A stretch of DNA of 63,546 nucleotides, from positions 1 to 63,546 of the IMG/VR virus record IMGVR_UViG_3300020122_000568. One strand, given 5' to 3'. This DNA comes from a virus. The position numbers and the translations under genes were made by a program. Of this stretch, positions 33,738-42,496 are shown piece by piece; positions within the stretch are counted from its first letter, which is position 1; the number at the start of each line of letters is the position of its first letter. Below the pieces are notes generated by a model. That model saw nothing but the letters and a program-made list of their open reading frames with translations, was not told the DNA's origin and made no database searches.

Positions 33738-34195
33738 CAGCCGCGGATCGGGCCGTGGAGTTGGCGCGCGATGATCGTGTAGCGGAACGCGCGATCGAAG
33801 CGAAACTCGACAGCCTCGCATTCGATGGGAGCCGCTTCGTCGCCCGTCAGGATGATCGCGACGTCCTGCGGAATCGTTCCCGGTCGGATGTTGAGTTGCG
33901 CCGGCGTGAAGCCTCCGGTCGTGGGCGTCGTGTAGCGCGGCGTGATGGCGTCGATGCGGAAGTCGCCGAGTCGGTAGGTGCCGCCGCTCGAGGCAACCTC
34001 TTGCGTGGTGACGACGCGGACGCGCGGCGGCGGATTGATGTCGACGTCGGTGTTCGTGGTGCCGAGCTCGCCCGGGTAGGCACCGCCCCACGTGCGGCTG
34101 CGCAGCGTGACCGTGTAGCGACGGAAACCGAGCGTATTGGGGATTCCGCGCAGTGAATCGATCGCCGGCAGAAGGCCGTCGCGCAGCGTCGCCAT
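33737..34195 (-). CDS. Putative head-tail connector/stopper
   Basis: 152 residues of mostly beta structure (FRRYTVTLRSRTWGG, RVRVVTTQEVASSGG, YRLGDFRIDAITPRY). Gene order (adaptor, this gene, gp10-like, tail terminator) places it as the stopper. No sequence family recognised with certainty. Confidence 0.6.
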   Translation of the reverse strand: MATLRDGLLPAIDSLRGIPNTLGFRRYTVTLRSRTWGGAYPGELGTTNTDVDINPPPRVRVVTTQEVASSGGTYRLGDFRIDAITPRYTTPTTGGFTPAQLNIRPGTIPQDVAIILTGDEAAPIECEAVEFRFDRAFRYTIIARQLHGPIRG

Positions 34196-34199
34196 GGGG

Positions 34200-34577
34200 T
34201 CACATCACCGTGATCGATTGGTTGTTGGTGCGATTGAGGCGCGGCACCATCACCGTCGCCGACAACTGGTCGATCCAGTATTCGCGCAGCCGATTCAGCG
34301 AGCGGAATGCGTTCAAGGCGTCGATCTTGACCTCGCCGATGACTTCGGTCGCCTGCGCCTGCAAGAGGACCTGCGTCTGCAGTTGCACGTCGATGGCGGC
34401 GAGGTTGGTCAAGATCGTGTTGCGGACGTAGCCCTCGGCCCAGGTCAGGTCGAGATTCTTCTGGACGACGTCCTCAAAGACGATGGCGACGTCGAAGAAG
34501 GGGATGGCGCGCGCCGTGAGATTGCCGTAGCCGAGGTAGAACTTGCATTGCTCGAGCTCAGCCTGCGACAGCGCCAC
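34200..34577 (-). CDS. Putative head completion/adaptor protein
   Basis: 125 residues, helical (SQAELEQCKFYLGYGNL, IDVQLQTQVLLQAQATEV, FRSLNRLREYWIDQL). It is the first small helical protein after the capsid block, the position of gp6-like connectors. Assignment rests on order and secondary structure. Confidence 0.6.
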   Translation of the reverse strand: MALSQAELEQCKFYLGYGNLTARAIPFFDVAIVFEDVVQKNLDLTWAEGYVRNTILTNLAAIDVQLQTQVLLQAQATEVIGEVKIDALNAFRSLNRLREYWIDQLSATVMVPRLNRTNNQSITVM

Positions 34578-34589
34578 GATGCACCTCTA

Positions 34590-35012
34590 TCAGCCCGAGG
34601 GAAGAACGATGCGCTTCTGCGATCGCGCCATCTCCGCCTTGATCATGTCGACCGTCGCGTCGTCGCCACCCTGCGGCGCCAACGGGCGCGGCGGGTTGAT
34701 GGCGTTCTGCTCCTCAAGCTCGCGCTTGATGAAGTTGACCGAGGCCGCGTGCGACTTGGCGCGCATCTCGATCGTGACTTCGCCGGGCAGCGTGACCTGA
34801 ACGCCGTGGCGAGCATGATCGGCTGCGAGCGCTCGATCACGCGCTTCTGTCGACGCCTTCTCGGCCGCCATCTCGGCCTTGATCTGCGCCAGCGTCGACT
34901 CCTGCGAGCGGCGCTGCTCGTCTGCGGGCAGGGGATCGCCGGGAAGCCGCGCCGGCTGCGTCGCAGCGACGACCGCCGTCTTCGCTTGCGGTTGGTGCTG
35001 ATGCTTGCTCAT
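34590..35012 (-). CDS. Helical hypothetical protein of the neck region
   Basis: 140 residues: Gln/Pro-rich start, then charged helices (TLAQIKAEMAAEKASTEAR, SVNFIKRELEEQN, VDMIKAEMARSQKR). The motif IKAEMA occurs twice, hinting at an internal repeat. Probably a minor head component. Confidence 0.55.
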   Translation of the reverse strand: MSKHQHQPQAKTAVVAATQPARLPGDPLPADEQRRSQESTLAQIKAEMAAEKASTEARDRALAADHARHGVQVTLPGEVTIEMRAKSHAASVNFIKRELEEQNAINPPRPLAPQGGDDATVDMIKAEMARSQKRIVLPSG

Positions 35013-35024
35013 GCGTCACTCCGA

Positions 35025-35399
35025 TTAGTAGATCGGAAACCCGGTCGCGTCGATGATGAGTTGCGACGACGTCACGGTTCCGGTCGACGTGTAGCGGCAG
35101 CGGAACTGCTTGCAGCCGAAGACGAACACGGTCAGAGCGAGGTTGCCCGACGCCACGAGCGCGCCCGTCGACGAGATCGCGCCCTGAGCGTACATGTCCT
35201 CCCACGTCGAACCGTCGGGGTTGAGCACCTGCGGAAACACCGTGGCGTTCGTGAGCGAGCCGAGCGTGAACTTGACATGGATGATCACGCCGTACGACAC
35301 CAGCGACGACGGCGGCAGGTTGATCGCCGTCGAGTTTCCCGACGCAGCCAGCGGCGTCAGGGTCAGGAGGTTCGGATACTGAATTGCCCGCGTAGGCAT
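35025..35399 (-). CDS. Beta-rich structural protein
   Basis: 124 residues of strands with a single CKQFRC. It lies just below the capsid gene and its terminator. Could be a decoration or minor head protein. No family recognised. Confidence 0.55.
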   Translation of the reverse strand: MPTRAIQYPNLLTLTPLAASGNSTAINLPPSSLVSYGVIIHVKFTLGSLTNATVFPQVLNPDGSTWEDMYAQGAISSTGALVASGNLALTVFVFGCKQFRCRYTSTGTVTSSQLIIDATGFPIY

Positions 35400-35422
35400 C
35401 GTGGAATCCTTGGATGGTGGTG

Positions 35423-35472
35423 AAAGAAAACAGGCACGGCGCCCCTGCTACTGCCTTGGAGCGCCGTGCCTG
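35423..35472 (-). terminator. Rho-independent terminator after the major capsid gene
   Basis: On the minus strand a perfect 12-bp stem (CAGGCACGGCGC and its complement, 35472-35461 against 35442-35431) closes an 18-nt loop and is followed by TTTTCTTT. Twenty bases below the capsid stop codon. It would separate capsid mRNA from downstream genes. Confidence 0.85.
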
Positions 35473-35491
35473 CGGGATGGGTGCGCGATGC

Positions 35492-36640
35492 TTACGTGGT
35501 GAGGATTTCCTGGACGAAGGTCGAGTCCTGGATCGCCCAGCCCTCGTGCGCGAGCCAGACGAACCGAGCGAAGCGGCCGAAGTCGTCGGCCTTGTCGCGC
35601 GCGGCCCACGCGTCGCGGCTCAGCGCCCAGGTGAGCGCCATCGGGGCGATCACGAGGCCCTTGTAGCCCGTGACCGAGCCCGCTCCGAGGTTGGTCGGCA
35701 CCGGCATGCGCTGCGACTCGCAGAGCACGACGTTCTCGATCACGCCGACGTAGCCGGGGAAGAGCACGTTGTAGTTGTTGAAGACGCCGAGCGGCTGATA
35801 GCGGGGGTCGTTCTTCAGCTGCTGGATCTGGTGCGGGTGGAACACGCCCACGTATCGGCCGTCGAAGTCCAATCCTGGCACGTAGCGCGTCTTCAACTGC
35901 TCGACGGCCTTGAACACGAGGTCCAGCGTCATCGGCTCGTTCGCCGATCCGGTGAGCGCCGCGTTGCTCGCTGCATCGGCGCCGCGCGTGATGCCGTTCG
36001 CGTTCGACTCGGCGGCGGCGACGAGGTAGTTGATCAGCGTGTCGTCGAGGAACTTGTAGCGGTCGCGGCGAAGTTGATTGCCGATGTCGGCGAGCAGGTC
36101 GTGCGCGGCGCGCGCCTGCGTGAACAGCGTCATCGACAGCGGCACGACGTTGGCGTTCGGGTCGCCGGGGCCGCCGTACTCGTAGATGCTCACCTCGATC
36201 TGATCGCGGGTGATCGCCTGCGTGTTGCCGGCGAGCTTCGTCTGCGGCGCGATGCGGCGGTTGGCCAGCGTGGTCGCGCCGTCGGTGAAGCGCGGACGGT
36301 TGACCTTGATCGTGGTGCCGGGCTGTGCGGCCGTCGGCTCCATCGTGATCATGCCGGGGAAGGTGAAGTTCTGACCGGCCAGCGTGAGCGGGCCGCCCAT
36401 GCCTCCCGACATCGCCCAGACGGTGTTCGCGAGCGCGCCGACGTCGGCGACGCGGCCTTCCTGGAGTTGCAGCATCGCCGCGTTGTAGGCGTCGTTGCTG
36501 GCGAACCCTGCGGCCTGAGCCGCCGCGTACGCCCAGCGAGCGAAAACGAACTGCGGATCGGGGACGACGAGCAGGCGCTGCGTGAGGCGGTCGGTGAATT
36601 CTGCGGAGAGGATGACATCAGAAGACGGAACGTCGGCCAT
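35492..36640 (-). CDS. Major capsid protein
   Basis: 382 residues behind the strongest ribosome site in the region (AAAGGAGGG). Helical N-terminus, then typical capsid strands and FDGRYVGVFHPHQIQQLKND, IENVVLCESQRMPVP, GLVIAPMALTWALSRDAWA. It follows a scaffold gene and is flanked by a terminator, matching high expression. HK97-type fold expected. Confidence 0.87.
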   Translation of the reverse strand: MADVPSSDVILSAEFTDRLTQRLLVVPDPQFVFARWAYAAAQAAGFASNDAYNAAMLQLQEGRVADVGALANTVWAMSGGMGGPLTLAGQNFTFPGMITMEPTAAQPGTTIKVNRPRFTDGATTLANRRIAPQTKLAGNTQAITRDQIEVSIYEYGGPGDPNANVVPLSMTLFTQARAAHDLLADIGNQLRRDRYKFLDDTLINYLVAAAESNANGITRGADAASNAALTGSANEPMTLDLVFKAVEQLKTRYVPGLDFDGRYVGVFHPHQIQQLKNDPRYQPLGVFNNYNVLFPGYVGVIENVVLCESQRMPVPTNLGAGSVTGYKGLVIAPMALTWALSRDAWAARDKADDFGRFARFVWLAHEGWAIQDSTFVQEILTT

Positions 36641-36754
36641 AGAACGGCCCTCCTTTTAGCCGCCGCTCCAATTCCCTCTCGTCAGCCACCGACGGGATGC
36701 CGGTGGTTCACGACAGGGCTGATGTGTGGATTCGGCGTGTGATCGAAAAAGCGG

Positions 36755-37519
36755 CTACGACCAGTCCGAGTCGATCGCGTACTGGTTGGCCGCGTAGAAC
36801 TGAGCTGCGAGGCGCTGACGGCCGATCTTCTCGGCCTGGGATTCGTTCGGTCGCTCGGCCCGCATCTGCTCCCACGTCTGCTTGGGCGTGGGGTTGGCGG
36901 TTGCCGGCGGCGCTTTCGGGTTCGTGGCGTTGCTGGTGTTGGCGGGATTCGCCGGCCTGGCGTCGGTCTTCGCCTGCGCGCTCGCCGCCGCTGCTTCTTT
37001 GACGGTGATAAGTCCCGAGTCCTTGGCCGTCTTGATGGCCTTGAGCCGAGCCTCGAGCGAGTCGCCCGCAGTCGCTGCGATGAACTTCTGCAGGCCCTCG
37101 GGCAAGGCTGCGAACTGCTCGTCGGCGTACGTCTTGGCGAGCGATTCGTAGGCGCCGATCTGCTCCTTCATTGCCTTGAGTTCGGCTTCTGCCTTGTCGG
37201 CGCGCGCCTTCTCGGCCGCGCTCGCAGCCGTCGCGGCTGATGCCTGCTCGTTGGCGTCGGCGAGGCGAACTTTGCCGTCCTTGATCTGGTCCAGCATGCG
37301 CGCGCGCTCCGACTTACCCTTGACGCCCAGATCTTTGAGCAGCCCATTGGCGCCCTTTGCCTCGGCCTTTGCCTTGAGCTCGGCCTCGCGTTCGCGCTTG
37401 GTCGGCTTCAACGCCTCACGTAGCGCCTCGACGACCGGCTTGGCGTTCTGCTGCGCCTTGGGCGCAGGCTGCGCGACAGCAGCGGGCGCACCCGTAGCGG
37501 GCGCATTCTCATCGGCCAT
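36755..37519 (-). CDS. Capsid scaffolding protein
   Basis: 254 residues of charged coiled coil between disordered Ala/Pro-rich ends (REREAELKAKAEAKG, EKARADKAEAELKAMKEQIG). The C-terminus AAQFYAANQYAID is a likely capsid-binding helix. Directly upstream of the capsid gene. The 114-bp gap to that gene holds a 6-bp stem and the capsid ribosome site. Confidence 0.8.
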   Translation of the reverse strand: MADENAPATGAPAAVAQPAPKAQQNAKPVVEALREALKPTKREREAELKAKAEAKGANGLLKDLGVKGKSERARMLDQIKDGKVRLADANEQASAATAASAAEKARADKAEAELKAMKEQIGAYESLAKTYADEQFAALPEGLQKFIAATAGDSLEARLKAIKTAKDSGLITVKEAAAASAQAKTDARPANPANTSNATNPKAPPATANPTPKQTWEQMRAERPNESQAEKIGRQRLAAQFYAANQYAIDSDWS

Positions 37520-37661
37520 GGCTGTTCTCCTTCCGCCGCGCTATGCGGCACCGACCGGATTTCGCCCGCGATGCGGGCACCGTTCCGTCGAGACGATTGG
37601 AGTGGATGCCGGTGTACGAAGCCCACCGGCAGGCGTTGGAGAGCGGAGAGCGAAGCGAGAC
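37520..37661. other. Hairpin-rich intergenic gap
   Basis: 142 bp between scaffold and the next structural gene. Visible stems: GCCCGC-GAT-GCGGGC (about 37563-37577), GCCGGTG/CACCGGC (37608-37614/37624-37630) and a 5-bp stem near 37540. No T-runs follow on the minus strand, so these may be RNA-processing or stability elements. Confidence 0.4.
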
Positions 37662-38147
37662 TTACGTGGTGCCGAGCGCGCCCTGAGTGATCTGCGCAGC
37701 GAAGACGAGACCGAAGAATCCGCCCGGAATCGCGGTGGTGTTTGCGACCTCGGATCCGCCCGTGCCGTTGGCACCAGTGAACAGCTTCACCAGCACCAGG
37801 TTATTGGTCGACGCGGCGCTGATGGGCGTGACCGAGCCTCCGGTGGTCAGCGCGATCGACGCATTGTCGACGTCCCACGTGTTGGTGCCGTCGTAGTAGT
37901 CGCCGAACGCGCGCGCCCACAGGACGTTGATCGCGGTGACGCCCTGGCGCGATCCGTAGCCGGTCGTCTGCGCCGTCGTTCCCGTGAAGGCCTGGCAGAG
38001 GTCGACGTTGGCACCGCCGGTGGCGTACGTGCCGGTCACTTGGACGGCGACGCGGAAGAGGTGCAGCGGAGCGTTGGTTGGCGAAGCGAAGCCCTGGTAC
38101 GGTCCCTTGACTTCGTCGAGAACGAAGCCCGAATAGGTCACGGCCAT
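37662..38147 (-). CDS. Putative capsid decoration protein
   Basis: 161 residues of beta strands with Thr/Gly-rich turns (GTYATGGANVDLCQAF, WDVDNASIALTTGGSVTP, LVLVKLFTGANGTGG). Position between portal-side genes and scaffold is typical of a head decoration or stabilisation protein. No family recognised. Confidence 0.55.
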   Translation of the reverse strand: MAVTYSGFVLDEVKGPYQGFASPTNAPLHLFRVAVQVTGTYATGGANVDLCQAFTGTTAQTTGYGSRQGVTAINVLWARAFGDYYDGTNTWDVDNASIALTTGGSVTPISAASTNNLVLVKLFTGANGTGGSEVANTTAIPGGFFGLVFAAQITQGALGTT

Positions 38148-38217
38148 GTGAATCGTCCTTTCATGTTGGCCAGGTCGAAGCCGTGGCCCATTGGCGAAAC
38201 TCGGATGATGAGACGAA

Positions 38218-38646
38218 CTAGAAGTACAAGCCGCCGGTGCTGTTCAGGCGGGTGACAGTCACGCCGGCGGTGTAGATCGCCCCAGCGCCACCGGCGGTGT
38301 TGCCGACGCAGATAACGACCGCTGCGCCGCCAACGGGGATGAGCAATCGAAATTGCTGCGCGGTGCCGCCGCTTGTTGCCGGCAGTGACGTCAGCGGGCC
38401 ATAGGTCGTGCCGCCGGTGACCGGGTTACCTGAGCCGCCAACGTTCACGAGGATATTGGCGGTGTTGGTATCGGGCGTTCCGGTCTGCCCGGTGATGACG
38501 CTGACGAAGAACATCGTCGGGGTCGAGTTACCAGCTGCCAGCGTGCCGAGGCTGACGATCACCGTATTCGCCGCCGGTGCAGCGGCCGTGGCTCCAGCCG
38601 TAATGAGCGACTGAACTCCGAGCGTATTGGCAATCGTCAGGGCCAT
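38218..38646 (-). CDS. Beta-rich structural protein
   Basis: 142 residues, Gly/Thr/Ala-rich, with strands such as TVIVSLGTLAAGNSTPTMFFV and AAVVICVGNTAGGAG. Similar in style to its neighbour; likely a head or decoration component. Confidence 0.55.
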   Translation of the reverse strand: MALTIANTLGVQSLITAGATAAAPAANTVIVSLGTLAAGNSTPTMFFVSVITGQTGTPDTNTANILVNVGGSGNPVTGGTTYGPLTSLPATSGGTAQQFRLLIPVGGAAVVICVGNTAGGAGAIYTAGVTVTRLNSTGGLYF

Positions 38647-38659
38647 TGGCTATTCGTCC

Positions 38660-39133
38660 TCAGTATCCGAGCGACTTGACTGCCGCGTCGGCGTCGTCGT
38701 TCCACTGCATTTTTCCGTCGGCCTTCTTGCGTGCGCTTGCGATGCAGTCGTAGGCGTCCTTCTTGGCCCAGCCGAGCGCACGCAGCCAGAAGTAGACCGT
38801 CGAAGGGGCGCGGTTTTTACCCTCTTGGCAGTGCACGAGAATCTTCGTTCCCGGGCGCGCGAGAGCTCCCATGATGAAATCGTACGAAGATTGAAACCAC
38901 TCGGGCGGCTTCGGGTCGTCGCTCGCGTCGTCGTCGGGCGTCGGGTTGGACGCGTAGGACATGCCGGCCTTCTGCACCCACCCGTCCTCGCCGTCCATTT
39001 CGTCGCCGCCTTCGGAGTGGCGGAGATTGAGCACGTGCGTGAAGCCGTCGGCGGCGATCTTGCGCGCGTCGTAGAGACTCGTCAGTTCGGCGCCCACGGC
39101 AAGTCGCCGAGTCACCCAGCTGTAGTCGGGCAA
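38660..39133 (-). CDS. Dual-specificity-type protein phosphatase
   Basis: 157 residues. The signature HCQEGKNRAPS provides His101, nucleophile Cys102 and Arg108 (C-x5-R). It begins LAVGAELTSLYDARKIAADGFTHVLNLR, the usual DSP N-terminal strand-helix. An acidic loop (about 67-73) could give the general acid. Cytoplasmic enzyme acting on phosphoproteins or phosphosugars. It is inserted between portal and decoration genes and has no known virion role. Confidence 0.85.
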   Translation of the reverse strand: MPDYSWVTRRLAVGAELTSLYDARKIAADGFTHVLNLRHSEGGDEMDGEDGWVQKAGMSYASNPTPDDDASDDPKPPEWFQSSYDFIMGALARPGTKILVHCQEGKNRAPSTVYFWLRALGWAKKDAYDCIASARKKADGKMQWNDDADAAVKSLGY

Positions 39134-39144
39134 GATGAACTCCT

Positions 39145-40836
39145 CTACGGCTTGGGCGCGCCGACTCGCTGCGCCTGCTTGGGCTTGGCGAGGCGATTGG
39201 TAGCCGGCGTCGGCGGCTTACCGTTCGGTGGCGTTCCGGTCTGGTCTCCTGATTGCGCGACTGCGGCCATTGCCTGCGCGGTCTGGACTGCGTCCTGCTG
39301 CGCCTGCTGCTTCTCGTCGTCGATCGTATCGAGCTCCGCGCCCACGTCGGTGATCGAGAACAAGTCGGCCACCAACTGCGTGGCCTTCTGACGCGAGACC
39401 AGTCCTTCCTTCTTCGCCGCCGCGGCCGATTGCACGAGCGTGCTCACCTCGTCCGACTGGGGCGAGAAGAAGCGACCCCACTGCAGGCGAACCGGGAACT
39501 CCAGCCATGGGCCGCCGAGTTGCGCCGTCATCATGAGCTTGACGGCCTTCGACACGCCTTGGATGAACACGTCTTCGCCACGCGTCTTGACGGTGCAGAT
39601 CATCCGCAGCGCGAGGTTGATGACGTCGCCGAAAGCGTCGTCGCCGAGGTCCTTTCGCAGGTCCGAGGCCAGCGCGATCATCGGCGCGTGCAGATACTCA
39701 AGCACGACGCCCGAGATGTTGCGTCCCTTGACGGCGTCAGCGTCGGCAATGACGATGCGAACCGCTTCGCAGAAGCGCTTGTGCAGGTCGGAGGTCAATT
39801 CCGATGCCGACACTGCTCCCGAGCCTTCGGCTTCGATCAACTTGATGTCGGCGGGCTTGTCCTTGCCCTCATCCTCGATATCCCAGATCTTGGCGGTCGA
39901 CTTCTGCAGCGCCTGCCGATCTCCGACCGGAACGTTCTTGCGAACCCACTGCGGATCGAGGTTGTACTCGACGCTGCGGCCGCGGAGGCTGTAGACGTAA
40001 TTCACTCGGTCGAGCAGTCGGTAGAGCGCAGGATCGATGACCGGTACGCCGTCAATCGCATCGCTCGACATCGGCAGCGTGCGCACCCAGACGACGGGAC
40101 AATACCCGAGCGCGTGATTCACCGATTGGCTGGAGTCGACGGTCCAGATCGGCGGCTGTCCGGTGACCCTGACCGGCTGATAGACGGTGTCGTTCTGCTC
40201 GTCGATGACGCGCCGGAACCAATAGTCGACGCTGCGCACCTGCGCCGTGCCTGGGATCTGCTCCTCGCGCGGGAACTTGTAGCAGATGTCGAGCGACTGC
40301 AGCTTCGACGGGTCATCGGGTGACCACGACGGGGTGCAATGCTTGCCCGGCTCGACCGAGTAGCGCAGTTTGCCGGCTTTGAAGCACAGCAGCACCGCGC
40401 AACTGCTCGTTACGAGCGCCTTGCGGCTGTATTCTCCGACCGCGCGATCGAGCTTCGCGGAGCGCACGACCTCCTGCACGAACGTCGTCAGCGCGGTCGC
40501 GTCGTCATCCCACAGGCGTGGTCCGATCTCATCCGCGTCATCGTCGTCATCGGTGCGGGTCGCTGCGATCGTGACCCTCGGGAAGCGCGCACCGCCCCAA
40601 ACGAAGGAGTGGATCGTCTCGATCGCCGTCTTGAAGAGCGGGATGATCTCGCGCGGCTTGCGACGATTGAGGGCGACCTCAGTTTCCCAACTCGCCTTGC
40701 CTTCGTACTGGAGAGAGTCGTAATAGAGCTCGGCGGTGTTGGCGCAGCTGAAACGCGCCGTCTGTCCTCCGACGATCGCCGGCTGTTGGACGAGGTCACG
40801 CGGCGGCGTGTCGAACTTCGGGGACGTCTGAGGCAT
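39145..40836 (-). CDS. Portal protein
   Basis: 563 residues, portal length. Long helical segments with RRKPREIIPLFKTAIETIHS, LDRVNYVYSLRGRSVEYN, LHKRFCEAVRIVIADADAV, and a C-terminal Gln/Pro-rich tail. Located between terminase and scaffold genes. It forms the dodecameric ring through which the terminase packages DNA. Confidence 0.82.
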   Translation of the reverse strand: MPQTSPKFDTPPRDLVQQPAIVGGQTARFSCANTAELYYDSLQYEGKASWETEVALNRRKPREIIPLFKTAIETIHSFVWGGARFPRVTIAATRTDDDDDADEIGPRLWDDDATALTTFVQEVVRSAKLDRAVGEYSRKALVTSSCAVLLCFKAGKLRYSVEPGKHCTPSWSPDDPSKLQSLDICYKFPREEQIPGTAQVRSVDYWFRRVIDEQNDTVYQPVRVTGQPPIWTVDSSQSVNHALGYCPVVWVRTLPMSSDAIDGVPVIDPALYRLLDRVNYVYSLRGRSVEYNLDPQWVRKNVPVGDRQALQKSTAKIWDIEDEGKDKPADIKLIEAEGSGAVSASELTSDLHKRFCEAVRIVIADADAVKGRNISGVVLEYLHAPMIALASDLRKDLGDDAFGDVINLALRMICTVKTRGEDVFIQGVSKAVKLMMTAQLGGPWLEFPVRLQWGRFFSPQSDEVSTLVQSAAAAKKEGLVSRQKATQLVADLFSITDVGAELDTIDDEKQQAQQDAVQTAQAMAAVAQSGDQTGTPPNGKPPTPATNRLAKPKQAQRVGAPKP

Positions 40837-40845
40837 TGACCACCG

Positions 40846-41250
40846 CTATGCGCCGACGGCGAAGTTGAGCGTGATGAGCGACGTCGGCACGACCTCATCC
40901 TTGAGGCCAGCGCCCGACGTGATGAAGACGTCGTAGAAGTACATGCTGGCCGTCGCGTAGAGCAGGTTCGACTGGCCGAACGTGAGCGTGAACGTGCCCT
41001 GCCCCTGTGTTGGGTTGGTCAGCGAGAGCGTCAGCGCCAGTGCGACCGGCATGCTGCTGTTGCTCTGCGCCACCTTCCACCGCATCAGGCCGCTGTACCC
41101 GGTCAGGTTGATCGCGGTGCCGTTCTGCCCGGTCACCGTCAGCGGAAACGTGATGTCTTCACCGGCGGGAAACGTCTTGTCCTGGCGCGTGGGGACACTG
41201 GTGCCGACGGTGCCGTCCATGACGACGCCGCTGAGTGCGAACTGCGCCAT
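40846..41250 (-). CDS. Beta-rich structural protein near the portal
   Basis: 134 residues with the pattern AGEDITFPLTVTGQNGTAINLTGY, MRWKVAQ, TFTLTFGQSNLLYATASMYFYDVFI, an Ig-like or BppU-N-like sandwich. Probably a minor virion protein. Confidence 0.55.
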   Translation of the reverse strand: MAQFALSGVVMDGTVGTSVPTRQDKTFPAGEDITFPLTVTGQNGTAINLTGYSGLMRWKVAQSNSSMPVALALTLSLTNPTQGQGTFTLTFGQSNLLYATASMYFYDVFITSGAGLKDEVVPTSLITLNFAVGA

Positions 41251-41272
41251 GCGGGCTCCAGTGCTGCGTCAA

Positions 41273-41309
41273 GTTACGAATCAGGTCGAGCGCGAGGGGT
41301 TTTCGTAAC
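41273..41309. repeat. 8-bp inverted repeat
   Basis: GTTACGAA at 41273-41280 and TTCGTAAC at 41302-41309 with 21 bases between, in the gap between the Nudix gene and the next gene. No T-run. Could be a protein-binding site or transcript-end structure. Confidence 0.5.
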
Positions 41310-41311
41310 GG

Positions 41312-41668
41312 CTACGACGCCGCGAGAAACACTGCCGGACGCGTCCAGCCGACGACCTGCCCGCGCAGCACCCAGCGCGGCTTGATGCCCTTCTCGGGGG
41401 TAATCCCCAGAGGATCACCAAAGACGTGGACGCGAAACACGACGGTCAGTTCGCGGGTCGACTTCCGCAGCTTCTCGCGCACCAGCACCGGTTCGCGCAC
41501 GCCGATGCGTAGGCCAACTTCTTCGTAGACCTCACGCACGAGCGCATCGATCATCGACTCGCGTGGCTTGACGCGGCCGCCGATGAGACGTGGCCCCTTG
41601 GGCGTGGCGTTGACGAGCACTTCGTCGCCGCGCTGGATGATGGCGCGAACGACGACGCGGGTGCGCAT
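41312..41668 (-). CDS. Nudix hydrolase
   Basis: 118 residues with a complete Nudix box: G31-x5-E37-x7-REVYEEVGL (45-53). It should hydrolyse a nucleoside diphosphate linked to another group; the substrate cannot be predicted. Possible roles are removal of damaged nucleotides, NAD metabolism or RNA decapping. It lies among packaging genes. Confidence 0.87.
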   Translation of the reverse strand: MRTRVVVRAIIQRGDEVLVNATPKGPRLIGGRVKPRESMIDALVREVYEEVGLRIGVREPVLVREKLRKSTRELTVVFRVHVFGDPLGITPEKGIKPRWVLRGQVVGWTRPAVFLAAS

Positions 41669-41672
41669 GGAC

Positions 41673-41924
41673 TCATCCCTTGATCTGCGGACCGACGCCG
41701 GCGGGCACGATTTCGATCTGTGACCCGCCGCTTTTGACGATCTCCTGCATGCGTTTCTCGCGCAGGTTCTCGACGATCTGCGCCAGCAGTTGGAGTGCCT
41801 GCGTGGTCGGCAACTGCGTCTCGAGGTTGATCACGCCGCCGGCCAGTTGAAATACGCCCAGCAGGAGAATCGGCTGGGGCGGCGTCGCGAACTGCTTCGG
41901 AGGCGTCCCGTTATTGTCACCCAT
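41673..41924 (-). CDS. Short hypothetical protein
   Basis: 83 residues from ATG 41924. The first part (PILLLGVFQLAGGVINLETQ) resembles a short beta/helical segment, followed by helix ALQLLAQIVENLREKRMQE. No family recognised. Confidence 0.55.
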   Translation of the reverse strand: MGDNNGTPPKQFATPPQPILLLGVFQLAGGVINLETQLPTTQALQLLAQIVENLREKRMQEIVKSGGSQIEIVPAGVGPQIKG

Positions 41925-41956
41925 ACAGTAACTCTGCGCCTCGACGCGACCGCCGG

Positions 41957-42172
41957 CTACTTCTTGAAGCGCCCGACGCGCTGGTCGAAGCAAGGGCCAC
42001 ACAGTTCGTTGCCTTGCAGGGGCCTCGTGCAGCCGTTGCAGTACCACTGCGTGGCGTCCTGAGCGCTTGCGACTTCTTGTGCGCCAGCGGCACCGCCGAC
42101 GATGGTCACGGCGAGTAGGTCGCGGATCTCGCGGAGCAGTTCGATGGCTCGCTCGTCGGCGATGGCGCTCAC
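41957..42172 (-). CDS. Small zinc-ribbon protein
   Basis: 71 residues: N-terminal helix (ERAIELLREIRDLLA) and a C-terminal ribbon CNGC...CGPC. Downstream gene starts 33 bp away. Function unknown. Confidence 0.55.
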   Translation of the reverse strand: MSAIADERAIELLREIRDLLAVTIVGGAAGAQEVASAQDATQWYCNGCTRPLQGNELCGPCFDQRVGRFKK

Positions 42173-42495
42173 GGCAGCGTTGCTCCCAGCGCAGCTGCGC
42201 TCGTCGCGAACACGCGCACCACCCTATCGTCCTTCACGGTCGGCGCGGCCGGCTTCGACACGAACACCGCCCACGAGCCGCCGAGCGGCGTGGCCTGGTG
42301 AAGCACGTACCCCTTGGCGACCACGGCGGCGGTGAACGCGTCACGGTCGGCGTCGAGGATGACCGCCTTGTTCACCAACGGCGATCCTGGGATATGGCGA
42401 TGGAGAGTGGCGAATTCATCGCGGCGCGCGGGCCACGACGTCGTGTCTCCACAGTCGTCGACCCAGGCGCCGCACTTGTCGCAGGCGGCGCGCAT
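42169..42495 (-). CDS. Hypothetical protein with N-terminal CxxC
   Basis: 108 residues starting CDKCGAWVDDCG, then an alpha/beta body (NKAVILDADRDAFTAAVVAKG). One zinc site is plausible. ATGA-coupled with the next gene. No family recognised. Confidence 0.55.
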   Translation of the reverse strand: MRAACDKCGAWVDDCGDTTSWPARRDEFATLHRHIPGSPLVNKAVILDADRDAFTAAVVAKGYVLHQATPLGGSWAVFVSKPAAPTVKDDRVVRVFATSAAALGATLP

Positions 42496-42496
42496 C

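Noticed and set aside
36661-36690. 14-bp match to the attP region (CCAATTCCCTCTC)
   Set aside because: Short and isolated; expected by chance in a genome of this size and not placed like an att site.
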